Notes under the pieces: model-generated
Told to the model about the DNA's origin: nothing
The model's database searches: none
Seen by the model: the letters and a program-made list of their open reading frames with translations, nothing else
Made by a program: the position numbers and the translations under genes
DNA from: a virus
Virus record (IMG/VR): IMGVR_UViG_3300036399_001217
Coordinates: 1 to 22,079 of that record
DNA: 22,079 nt
Direction: 5' to 3' (one strand)
In this document: piece after piece, positions 1 to 8,640 of the stretch
How positions within the stretch are numbered: the first letter of the stretch is position 1
Layout: the number at the start of each line of letters is the position of its first letter

Positions 1-3000
1 ACACCTGTAATAGCTGAATCACAAATAGCTGTAAATGTATCAAATGAAAATACAACATTTCCTGCCTATTCCGGAGGAAATGTATTTGGTGGATTTTTAG
101 CAAGTAGTGGTTCTATTTCGGTAAAAGTGGGTAGTGAAGATATCGCATATGCATCTACGATTGCAAACAATAGATTTAGTGCAAGTATATCATCTTCTAC
201 AAATGTAACCGGAGTATTAACAAATAACAATTATTCAATTACCGCATTATCAGCTGATAGTGGTAGTTTGAATTTGAAAGTAACATATAGAGATGGTAGA
301 GGTAGTGATAGTACATTTACAAAATTAGTAACTTATTCGAAAGCAAAGGCTGGTGCACCTAATGTATTAGTAGCTGTATCCCCTTCGGCACAATCAATTG
401 CTGCAAATTCAAGAACAAGTGGTTCAGCCACCCCAGCTTCAGTAACTGTAACTGCATTAGAAGCTGGTACAAGCAGATTTACATCAATAGGAACTCCTGT
501 TTACACCAATGGATTAGCAGGTGATGTTTCATCTAATACAATAACATTTACATCCACCGCATCATCCATAGCAGGTTCTACTGCACAGGTAACAATACCT
601 GTAAACTATACGGATAGTGAGGGAGTTACGGGAACAAAAAATGTTGTAGCTACTGTTTCCAAAGCATTAGCATCCGCACCATCGACTATTGTTTCTATTG
701 AAAAAGATGGACAAACTATTACGAGAAGTAAAACTGGAACATATGGTACTCCATCTTCATTCAGAATAAATGTTTTAGAAGGGGCAAACTCATCATCTTA
801 TGATAATACTGAGCCATTTGCGTCGTCCACTTTTAGAATTACAAATGTAACAAATGGTACATTAAACGCTACCGATTTAGATAAATATGCAACAATAACA
901 CCATCTACACCATCATCCACTTCGGGATTAGTTGTAAGTATTACGGGGTCATATGTAGATTCTGAAGGAAGTACTACTACATTTTTAAAAACACATAATG
1001 TAAATGTTGCAACCGATGGAAGTGATGGTGCTACGGGTGCATCTGGACCTGGTATTGTTTTTAGAGGTCCTTGGAGTTCTACAATAACTTATTTTGATAC
1101 CGATGATTCCCCTGGCCGTAGAGATGCGGTATTATATAGTGGAACTTATTATGCAACAAAAACAAATGCAACCACAAACTTAAATAAACAACCAAATATT
1201 GAAACTACATTTTGGGAATCATTGGGAACTGATAGTTTCTTTGTAGCAGCTAAAATTATCATATCTGAAAATTCATTTGTACAAGAAACTTTAAATGTAG
1301 GTACAAATTCTTCCGGTAATGCAAATATAACATTAAGAGGTGGTACTGATAAACCATATATTTCAATAGCACAAGCAGTACAAGAATTTGGTACAAATGG
1401 AATTTATTTAGGTATAACCGGTTCAGTTGGCAATGCAGTTGTTAGTTTCCAAAGTGGTAGTAATTATTTCAAATATAATTCATCTGCAGCTGGTACTATT
1501 ACTGACCCCGTAATTAGTGTTGGTGGAAATATAGCAGCAACTTATATAACAGCAACTTCGGGAGCAATTGGTGGTTTTACAATTGGAAGTAATACAATGA
1601 CTGCCGGTAATTTATTATTAGATGCAGGTAATAATAGAATTTTAATTGGTAGTAATAATAATTTAGTTGCAATGAGTCCAACTGATGGATTTTATGCCGG
1701 AAGCGCGACTCCTACATTGGCTAATTTTAGAGTAAAAACTGATGGTATTATGACCGCAGTTGGAGCTAGTATAACAGGTACAATCACCGCCACCGGTGGT
1801 AACATTGGAGGTTGGGAAATTGGAGATGGTAGAATATTTAAAAGTAAAATTGAATTAAAAGCTACTTCTACGCAAGAATATATAAATGTCCAAGGTTCAA
1901 CCGAAGCTGGTTCAGCGGGTAACTATGTTAGAATTACACCAGATAGTTTGTCTAGTTTAACATTATCGGGAGCAGGAGATGGGGTCGCATCTACTGCCGC
2001 AGGTACTTCATTTACTAATTTAGGTACGGGTACTACATTAACCACATATTATGTTGGTAATAGTGGAGCAAGTACAACTTTAAGTACAGATGCTGGAAGT
2101 GTTAGTAATAGTACTAATAATGGAGCCGCTTATACTGGCACTGTATCTGTAAGATATAAATTAGCAGCTACATTTTCAGCTCAAAAACCTATTATGGGTG
2201 AAGGGAGTATTTTTGATAGGCCGACATTCCCATCTGCCCAAGCCGCGTATCAGGCATCTCAAGATAATCTAATTGGAATTAGTCCAACTATAAATGGAGC
2301 TAAACTACAATGGAATCAAGCGGTAAATGGAGTATTAGGGTATAATGATTCCGAATATTTCGTATTGAATGCAGTGGAGGGTACTCAAGTGACTGTTGCG
2401 ATAGTATATGGAGATTATAACGGTACAGAAACAATTTCATCTACTTTATATTATAATAATACAGCAATTGGTACTAATACTAAAACTTTAACTCTTACAG
2501 GAGCAAACACTGAAGTAAGTGAAATTGTTAGTATGGCGGGTTCATTTACTCAAGTAAATGGTGCAGACTTTAAAGTTACTTCAACAAGAACAAATGGAGG
2601 TTTTAATATATATAGGATAGCTATAACATGGGAATTAGGAAAATGGTTCGAACCTGATTTTAATAAACCATTTTATAGTTGGTTTCCAGCAGAAGATACG
2701 GGTGGATTTGAATTTGCATCTGAAACAACAGCATATGTAGCACCTACTGCATTAGCTGCAGGTTCATTGAGTAGATTCTTAGAAATTACACCATCTGGAT
2801 TACAAGCTGTATTTAATTCCGCAAAAAATTACTTTAGAGTGGATTATGTTGGTGGAAACGACCCATCTACTTCAAATTTTAATATAAATTCAGCAGGATA
2901 TTGGAAACATACTGGAGAAATGCATTCAACTGGTGATATCATAGGCTTTACAACCGCAGGTGCATCAGATGAAAGATTAAAAGATACTATTGAAAATATA

Positions 3001-3258
3001 ACTGAAGAGGATTATTTGAAATTGAAAGAATTAGTTCCTGTAACTTATTCTTGGAAAAGTGATAATGAAAAAGAAAAACATTATGGCTTAATAGCTCAGC
3101 AAGTCGATAAGGTATTTCCAGAATTAACTCGTAAGAAATTATTTGGAGAATATATGACGATTAATTATATTGGATTAATACCTATATTAGTTGGTATGAT
3201 ACAAAAGCAAAATAGTAGAATATCAGAATTAGAAAGAAGATTAAATAGTTCCAAATAA
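1..3258 (+). CDS. Tail fibre / receptor-binding protein with C-terminal S74 chaperone (5'-partial)
   Basis: The frame is open from base 1, so the start lies upstream; the GTG at 127 is only an internal codon. The visible 1085 residues begin with three Ig-like beta repeats, each containing a Y-x-D segment (Tyr codons at 286, 607 and 952, so units of about 107-115 residues). A short collagen-like stretch (GSDGATGASGPG, residues ~341-352) and a small carbohydrate-binding-like segment with spaced W/Y residues (~354-405) follow. The middle carries IGGF/IGGW repeats typical of phage fibre shafts. Residues ~989-1085 form an intramolecular chaperone (peptidase S74): SDERLK places the catalytic Ser at 989 and Lys at 994, then YGLIAQQV, then a short coiled coil at the end. 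In this family the chaperone trimerises the fibre and cuts itself off before the Ser. The protein is therefore probably a trimeric, self-maturing host-recognition fibre. Confidence 0.85.
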   Translation, partial: TPVIAESQIAVNVSNENTTFPAYSGGNVFGGFLASSGSISVKVGSEDIAYASTIANNRFSASISSSTNVTGVLTNNNYSITALSADSGSLNLKVTYRDGRGSDSTFTKLVTYSKAKAGAPNVLVAVSPSAQSIAANSRTSGSATPASVTVTALEAGTSRFTSIGTPVYTNGLAGDVSSNTITFTSTASSIAGSTAQVTIPVNYTDSEGVTGTKNVVATVSKALASAPSTIVSIEKDGQTITRSKTGTYGTPSSFRINVLEGANSSSYDNTEPFASSTFRITNVTNGTLNATDLDKYATITPSTPSSTSGLVVSITGSYVDSEGSTTTFLKTHNVNVATDGSDGATGASGPGIVFRGPWSSTITYFDTDDSPGRRDAVLYSGTYYATKTNATTNLNKQPNIETTFWESLGTDSFFVAAKIIISENSFVQETLNVGTNSSGNANITLRGGTDKPYISIAQAVQEFGTNGIYLGITGSVGNAVVSFQSGSNYFKYNSSAAGTITDPVISVGGNIAATYITATSGAIGGFTIGSNTMTAGNLLLDAGNNRILIGSNNNLVAMSPTDGFYAGSATPTLANFRVKTDGIMTAVGASITGTITATGGNIGGWEIGDGRIFKSKIELKATSTQEYINVQGSTEAGSAGNYVRITPDSLSSLTLSGAGDGVASTAAGTSFTNLGTGTTLTTYYVGNSGASTTLSTDAGSVSNSTNNGAAYTGTVSVRYKLAATFSAQKPIMGEGSIFDRPTFPSAQAAYQASQDNLIGISPTINGAKLQWNQAVNGVLGYNDSEYFVLNAVEGTQVTVAIVYGDYNGTETISSTLYYNNTAIGTNTKTLTLTGANTEVSEIVSMAGSFTQVNGADFKVTSTRTNGGFNIYRIAITWELGKWFEPDFNKPFYSWFPAEDTGGFEFASETTAYVAPTALAAGSLSRFLEITPSGLQAVFNSAKNYFRVDYVGGNDPSTSNFNINSAGYWKHTGEMHSTGDIIGFTTAGASDERLKDTIENITEEDYLKLKELVPVTYSWKSDNEKEKHYGLIAQQVDKVFPELTRKKLFGEYMTINYIGLIPILVGMIQKQNSRISELERRLNSSK

Positions 3259-6200
3259 TGGCTTCAAACATTAAATTAAAAAATTTAGCCAGAAGTGCAG
3301 GTAAAACAGTTGATGCAAGTGGAAATCCAATAGCAGCAGCTTCCGGTTCTGATATGGCTAATATTTTTTTAACAGGCGATGTAAATCAAACTGTTTATAG
3401 ACATGTTCCTGATACCATTGGTTCTATTAGTGGAACAAGCCCAAGACCAATTGGAGACCAATATCAATTTTACGAATTCGATGGTGTGGTTCCTGGCATT
3501 GCTTTTACATCAATAAGTACTATATCAGATAATACCAATGTAAATATAGGTAGACAGATAACTTTTACATTTACTACAACTGGGGTGATATCTACAAATT
3601 ATAATGTTAAATTATATGGATATGATGCTAATCAACAAAATGAAGTTCTTTTAGACACTTATGGTGGGTATGGTGACAATGTAACAAATGAATCAAAAAC
3701 ATTTACGGGAACATTATTTCCAAATCAAATAAATTTCTTTAAATTATTATTAACAACCACAAGCGGACCTACTAGATTTGGAGAAGATATTACATCAATT
3801 TATATCTATCCAATAGATTTAACAATATCATCGGTAGTAACATCGCCAATATTTACAGGCGCAGGTACTCACAACTACACAACAGGTTCAGTTGGATTTA
3901 CTGTTAATGTTAATGGCGGAGTTCCTCCATATTATTATAATTTTAATGGAGCAGGATTTGGAGTTGCCGATGCAAATACTGCTACTTTTAATAATTCTAC
4001 AACTACTACGGATGATGCATATGATATTGTAGTTAAAGATTCACATACACCAACATTTGATACAGCTACAACTAGAGCAACAACATTCAGACCTCCAATT
4101 AGAGTTTCTTCTATTTCTACAAATTCTTCACCAGAACCATATGTTGATTATACAATAACACCAACTATTGCAAATAATACGGATGGCCTTCCATTAGTGT
4201 ATGCATGGGCTTTAGATGGTACTACACCTTCTACGAGTACCACATCGGCTCCTACTGTATTTTATACATCGTTAGGTGCAAAAACACACAGAGTTGATAT
4301 AACTAATTCTACGAATAGTAGTATACGACATAATAATACTACGGCAGTTACCGTAGCTATGATAGCACCTGGATTTACATCCGTTGAATATACTCCAAGT
4401 AGTGAAACTTTTTCTATATCATTAAATGTATCATCATTAGGAACTGCTAGAAGTGGTACTACAAGAAAGTTTGATATAGAATATAGAGTAAAAGATAGTG
4501 GAGGTACTTATGGTAGTTGGACATCTATAACATCAGATAGTACATCAACATCTACTTCTGTATCTATTAGTGGAAAAACAAATACTACACAAGTTGTACA
4601 AGCTAAAGCTAGAACACGAAGAACTAATGGTATAACTGAATTTATTTCTTCCTATGCTGAATCAACTGAAGTAACTATTCCACAAAAGGGAATAGTAAAT
4701 ATGAATAACCAAACCAGTTTATTAACAGGTGGAGATAGAAGTTTTGATGGTAGTGTTACAATTGGTGGAGTGGCTGATACGGGGTATAATACACCAACAA
4801 TAACAGCAGTTACTACGGATGGTACTGTTACCGCTAGTATTAGTAAACCATCTTCTAATATCGTTAGAGTAGTTGTTAATAATCCATGTACAAGTGTAAA
4901 TGATGGAACTGCTAGCCATGTTATATCTTTAAAAGATGGTAATGGTTATAATCTAACTAAATCTTTTACAACTCAATATAAGATAAATACTACATCAATA
5001 AATTTAACTACTACTTGGGGAAATGAAAGATATTATAATGGAGCCGCAAATGCAATCGCAAATAGCTTAGCACAATACTCATTTACATTAAATTCATTTG
5101 CTTATAAAGTTGGAGCTGGTTCATATAGTACACTAAATAGTGGAAATATGTCAAGTAGTTATTCACATACTTATACTGCACCCACTTCAGACCAGACTTG
5201 GACTTATAGAATTGTTGCTAGTGGGGGAACATATACGACATCGGATACAGCAGAAACTTCTTTGACCGTATATGGATATCCTGGACAATCTTATGGTTAT
5301 TCGGTTGCAGGTGTTCCATCATCTGGTACATTATCTCAAGTGGGTAGTGTTGTAGCAAGAGTAAGTAGAAGTAGTGGTAATTTCGCAAAAATATCAGTAG
5401 ATAGTTATTATGTAACTAGACCTACGGGAACAAATGTATCACCTGCTGGTAAATCGGAAGCAAGTATCACCGATTCAGCAACTAGCTTTGATTCAGCTAC
5501 ATTTTCATTATACGATTCGGCAGAATGTGGTAATAATGTAACGGGTATAGCAACTTTAATGGCTTATTTAAAATATGAAATCGATGCATCGAGATATTAT
5601 TTACATCAACTAATATCTTCAGGTGTATCTGTTTTAAATGAACCACCAAGCCTAACCTCTACATTAATTAGTGGTATTACAAGTGATTATGCAATTAGAG
5701 GAAATATTATAACACACGAGATTTCATATTCTTCATATGGTCCTCCAATAGCAGGTTATTACGATTTTAATGGTACATTTTATGATAATTCTGCGTACGC
5801 ATATCTTTCTCAAAATACAAATCCATCGAGTTTTTCAGGTATAACAGTCAATGATGAAAATTCACCAGAGTCACCTTCAATTGGATATTACCGAATAGCT
5901 ACCGATGGGACATTTTGTAGAAAGACTAGAAATTTATCATTTGAATACACACCAACTTCAGGCCAGGTAGGTACTAATATAACATTAAATTATTATGCGA
6001 GAGAATACCAAATAGATGAAATAGAAATTGATGAAGGTGATGGAAGAGGTGGAAGTCTTTTTACTTATTTATATGATTATTATTTTGATGGAAGTGAAGC
6101 AACTTTAACTTCTACAAAAACATATAGCGTTAGAGGAAGAAGATTAGGTACTAGTGGTAATTCTTGGAGTATTACAATTTATGTAAACAAAGGATATAGT

Positions 6201-8180
6201 GATTTACAATTTGGATTGGGTAGTGGTACATTAACAGGACCAGATGGAGCTATTGATTATTACAATGGAAATTTAGATGCTTTAACATATGTTTATCAAA
6301 GATATAATGGAAGTAGTTGGGTAGATATCGCTGGTTCATCTTACGATCCAGGTACATTCGGAACTACTTTAGTTAGAGTTAAATTTACAGATACATGGGG
6401 TAATACATTTGAATCAGCTCAGCAAAGTGCAACTACTTCGGATTTAGATTATACATTTAATGTAACTAATGAAGGCGGCCAGCCTACTGTATATGCTTAT
6501 GTTGGTTCTGGTCAATCTAGTGCACCTGTTATATTAACTCCAGGATTTACCAATAACAGAGCCATATGGTCAACTGGAACAAATATCAGTATTGATAATA
6601 TGACTGTAAATGATTATGTTATAGTATATGAACATAATGTATCAGGTATGGATGAGAGAGGAACATATTCTAATTTTCCAGGTGCATATACTACCATAGG
6701 TGTATCTGTTACAGCAGGTAGTACTCCCACATATGGAATGTTTAGAACATTTACTTATACACTTAGTACTAATCAACAAGTAATAGCAACTAGAGATTAT
6801 AGTGGAAGTCCTTATGCAAACGCAACTGGCACAGATATATTAGGTATTAAATCATTTCAAATGTTTAATTCTGGAGATAGTTCAGGAAACGCTACTTTAT
6901 TTGGTACAGGTGGTATTAGTGGTAACTTTAGATTGATGGCATTACTAAGAGCACCATCAGTATATGATGCAACTGCTACATATACATTACATGGACAAAA
7001 AGCTTCAAACAATACACAGCAAGGTACAGACTATTATGTAGTGTTAAAGACAAGGGGTGTTCAAAATGTTGTTAATATATTAACTCAAACGGGTTTGTGT
7101 GGAGGAATATATGTTGAATATAGAACAGGCCAGCTTGATACTGCCACTACTTTAGAAATACAAGAAAGTACGGATAATTCAACATTTACTAATAATGCTG
7201 TATATTCAAGCATCGCATCTAATACTACATATAATGCATTTATAACCGTAACAGGTAATGCTATACGCTATTATAGAGCAAGATTGTTAAATAGTAGTGG
7301 TGGTGTAATATCTACTGGAACAACTTATTCATACACAAACTATGCAGCTGGAGCAGCTGGAAATTATAGTTTTTTAAATATACCAGGAGTTTGTACTTCG
7401 TTTACATATAGAGTCGATAGACCTTCTGGTGGTAATTCTAATAATAATGCATATTTTGCTATTTCGTGGGCAACTGCTGATGAATATGGAACTGTTGGTG
7501 CAGAAATCACATCAGCTACTGGCAAAGCATATAATACGAATCATGTACAAAGTCTTTCTGGATTCCCATGCGATACACCAATACAAGTTACTATAACACC
7601 ATATTCTGCAACAGGATGCGATGGAACATCTGATACTAGTTTTGAAACTTCACATAAATCAGATGCGATAAATGAATTTTGTGGATGTGCGGGTGGTGGC
7701 GGATGTTTGGTATATGGTACTAAAGTTTTAATGTATGATGGTTCTTTAAAAAATGTTGAAGATTTGATTATAGGAGATATTGTTAAAAGTATAGCAATAA
7801 GTGGATTAAATCCTAATATAGAATTAAATTGGATAGATTGGTTAACAAATGATTTTCAATATGAAGATGGTTTATCAATAATAATGAGTATTGATGATAA
7901 TTCATTCTCTCAATATTATGTATTTAATAATTTATTGAAGGCAACATATGAGCATCCTATATTTATAAAAAGAGATAATGTGTGTATGTTTCAAATGGCT
8001 GAAAATTTGGTAATAGGTGATTATTTTTTTAATTCTAATAATGAATTTGAAATTATTTCATCAATTGATATAATAGATGAACCAATTCAAACAATTAATA
8101 TTAATATTGAAGAAAATGATGTCTACTTTGCAGATGGAATTTTAGTACATAACGCAGCACGACCAAAAGACGAAGCTTAA
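3258..8180 (+). CDS. Giant beta-sandwich fibre/adhesin with C-terminal Hint self-processing domain
   Basis: The start overlaps the previous stop (TAATG), suggesting translational coupling. The 1640-residue product is rich in Ser, Thr, Gly and Asn and consists of successive beta-sandwich-like segments. Residues ~370-475 resemble a fibronectin type III domain, and ~190-275 resemble a PKD/Ig-like repeat. No signal peptide is visible. Near the end a Cys-rich, Gly-rich linker (FCGCAGGGGC) leads into a Hint domain, residues 1483-1632: Cys1483 starts block A (CLVYGTKVLMYDGS), T1563-x-x-H1566 forms block B (TYEHP), and the domain closes with VYFADGILVHN. Only eight residues follow (AARPKDEA). The domain lacks a homing endonuclease. 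Hint domains activate the peptide bond before the Cys, leading to cleavage, splicing or attachment to another nucleophile. The +1 residue is Ala, so ordinary intein splicing is unlikely; a bacterial-intein-like (BIL) cleavage or ligation role fits better. The exact fibre role is inferred from position and composition. Confidence 0.8.
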   Translation: MASNIKLKNLARSAGKTVDASGNPIAAASGSDMANIFLTGDVNQTVYRHVPDTIGSISGTSPRPIGDQYQFYEFDGVVPGIAFTSISTISDNTNVNIGRQITFTFTTTGVISTNYNVKLYGYDANQQNEVLLDTYGGYGDNVTNESKTFTGTLFPNQINFFKLLLTTTSGPTRFGEDITSIYIYPIDLTISSVVTSPIFTGAGTHNYTTGSVGFTVNVNGGVPPYYYNFNGAGFGVADANTATFNNSTTTTDDAYDIVVKDSHTPTFDTATTRATTFRPPIRVSSISTNSSPEPYVDYTITPTIANNTDGLPLVYAWALDGTTPSTSTTSAPTVFYTSLGAKTHRVDITNSTNSSIRHNNTTAVTVAMIAPGFTSVEYTPSSETFSISLNVSSLGTARSGTTRKFDIEYRVKDSGGTYGSWTSITSDSTSTSTSVSISGKTNTTQVVQAKARTRRTNGITEFISSYAESTEVTIPQKGIVNMNNQTSLLTGGDRSFDGSVTIGGVADTGYNTPTITAVTTDGTVTASISKPSSNIVRVVVNNPCTSVNDGTASHVISLKDGNGYNLTKSFTTQYKINTTSINLTTTWGNERYYNGAANAIANSLAQYSFTLNSFAYKVGAGSYSTLNSGNMSSSYSHTYTAPTSDQTWTYRIVASGGTYTTSDTAETSLTVYGYPGQSYGYSVAGVPSSGTLSQVGSVVARVSRSSGNFAKISVDSYYVTRPTGTNVSPAGKSEASITDSATSFDSATFSLYDSAECGNNVTGIATLMAYLKYEIDASRYYLHQLISSGVSVLNEPPSLTSTLISGITSDYAIRGNIITHEISYSSYGPPIAGYYDFNGTFYDNSAYAYLSQNTNPSSFSGITVNDENSPESPSIGYYRIATDGTFCRKTRNLSFEYTPTSGQVGTNITLNYYAREYQIDEIEIDEGDGRGGSLFTYLYDYYFDGSEATLTSTKTYSVRGRRLGTSGNSWSITIYVNKGYSDLQFGLGSGTLTGPDGAIDYYNGNLDALTYVYQRYNGSSWVDIAGSSYDPGTFGTTLVRVKFTDTWGNTFESAQQSATTSDLDYTFNVTNEGGQPTVYAYVGSGQSSAPVILTPGFTNNRAIWSTGTNISIDNMTVNDYVIVYEHNVSGMDERGTYSNFPGAYTTIGVSVTAGSTPTYGMFRTFTYTLSTNQQVIATRDYSGSPYANATGTDILGIKSFQMFNSGDSSGNATLFGTGGISGNFRLMALLRAPSVYDATATYTLHGQKASNNTQQGTDYYVVLKTRGVQNVVNILTQTGLCGGIYVEYRTGQLDTATTLEIQESTDNSTFTNNAVYSSIASNTTYNAFITVTGNAIRYYRARLLNSSGGVISTGTTYSYTNYAAGAAGNYSFLNIPGVCTSFTYRVDRPSGGNSNNNAYFAISWATADEYGTVGAEITSATGKAYNTNHVQSLSGFPCDTPIQVTITPYSATGCDGTSDTSFETSHKSDAINEFCGCAGGGGCLVYGTKVLMYDGSLKNVEDLIIGDIVKSIAISGLNPNIELNWIDWLTNDFQYEDGLSIIMSIDDNSFSQYYVFNNLLKATYEHPIFIKRDNVCMFQMAENLVIGDYFFNSNNEFEIISSIDIIDEPIQTININIEENDVYFADGILVHNAARPKDEA

Positions 8181-8181
8181 A

Positions 8182-8625
8182 ATGGATATTACAAATATAC
8201 TTAGCTATAATAATTTAAGAATTTCTATATTAGATATAGCTTCTAATAATTCTATTAGTGGTTGGTCTTTAAATAAAAAGAAATATACTACTGAAAAAAT
8301 TATATCATGTACTCCAACTAAAGTAGATACATACTATATTGTAAACGGAATAAGATTTCATATAAATGCAGAAGTTTTAATTAAAGTAGATGGTGAAATA
8401 AAAAATATGTTTCTTAAAAATTTATACGAAGATTTTGTAAATAATAAAGTTGTATCAATTTTAAATTACAAATTAGAAGATGTATTAATTACCGATTTTA
8501 TATTTGAAGAAAGAGCTAGTGTTAGAAATAGATGTATGTTTTTAAGTGTAAATGTATATGGAAATACTATTTATCTACCATATTCAGAATATTCCATACT
8601 TATAAGAGGAGCATTATTTGTATAA
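8182..8625 (+). CDS. Hypothetical protein, possibly a catalytically dead Hint-like domain
   Basis: This 147-residue protein starts one base after the Hint-fibre stop. I do not recognise it as a named family. Read against the upstream Hint domain it shows a similar run of elements: NLRISILDIASNNSISGWSLN resembles the segment around GSLKNVEDLIIGDIV; TYYIVNG then VLIKVDGEIKNMFLKNL resembles QYYVFNN then IFIKRDNVCMFQMAENL; and the end (TIYLPYSEYSILIRGA) matches the pattern of DVYFADGILVHNA. The catalytic Cys, the TxxH and the terminal HN are all missing. It may be an inactive Hint paralogue that binds or regulates the fibre's Hint domain, or a separated, decayed domain. The similarity was judged by eye and is weak. 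Its DNA is very AT-rich (9 G+C of 60 in bases 8401-8460). Confidence 0.6.
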   Translation: MDITNILSYNNLRISILDIASNNSISGWSLNKKKYTTEKIISCTPTKVDTYYIVNGIRFHINAEVLIKVDGEIKNMFLKNLYEDFVNNKVVSILNYKLEDVLITDFIFEERASVRNRCMFLSVNVYGNTIYLPYSEYSILIRGALFV

Positions 8626-8640
8626 GTTATTTAAATTGTT

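Noticed and set aside
127-129. GTG as the start of the first fibre gene
   Set aside because: The frame is open to base 1 and the residues before 127 have the same Ser/Thr/Gly beta-repeat character, so the gene begins outside the window.
4722-4919. Minus-strand open frames opposite the large genes (also 11481-11669, 12611-12835, 13151-13444, 16099-16338, 17476-17805, 17568-17774, 19863-20213, 21034-21231, 21455-21811)
   Set aside because: All lie opposite well-supported + strand genes, and their translations show no recognisable domain.
7704-8156. A splicing intein interrupting a conserved protein
   Set aside because: Only eight residues follow the domain, the +1 residue is Ala, and there is no homing endonuclease or downstream extein with a known function.
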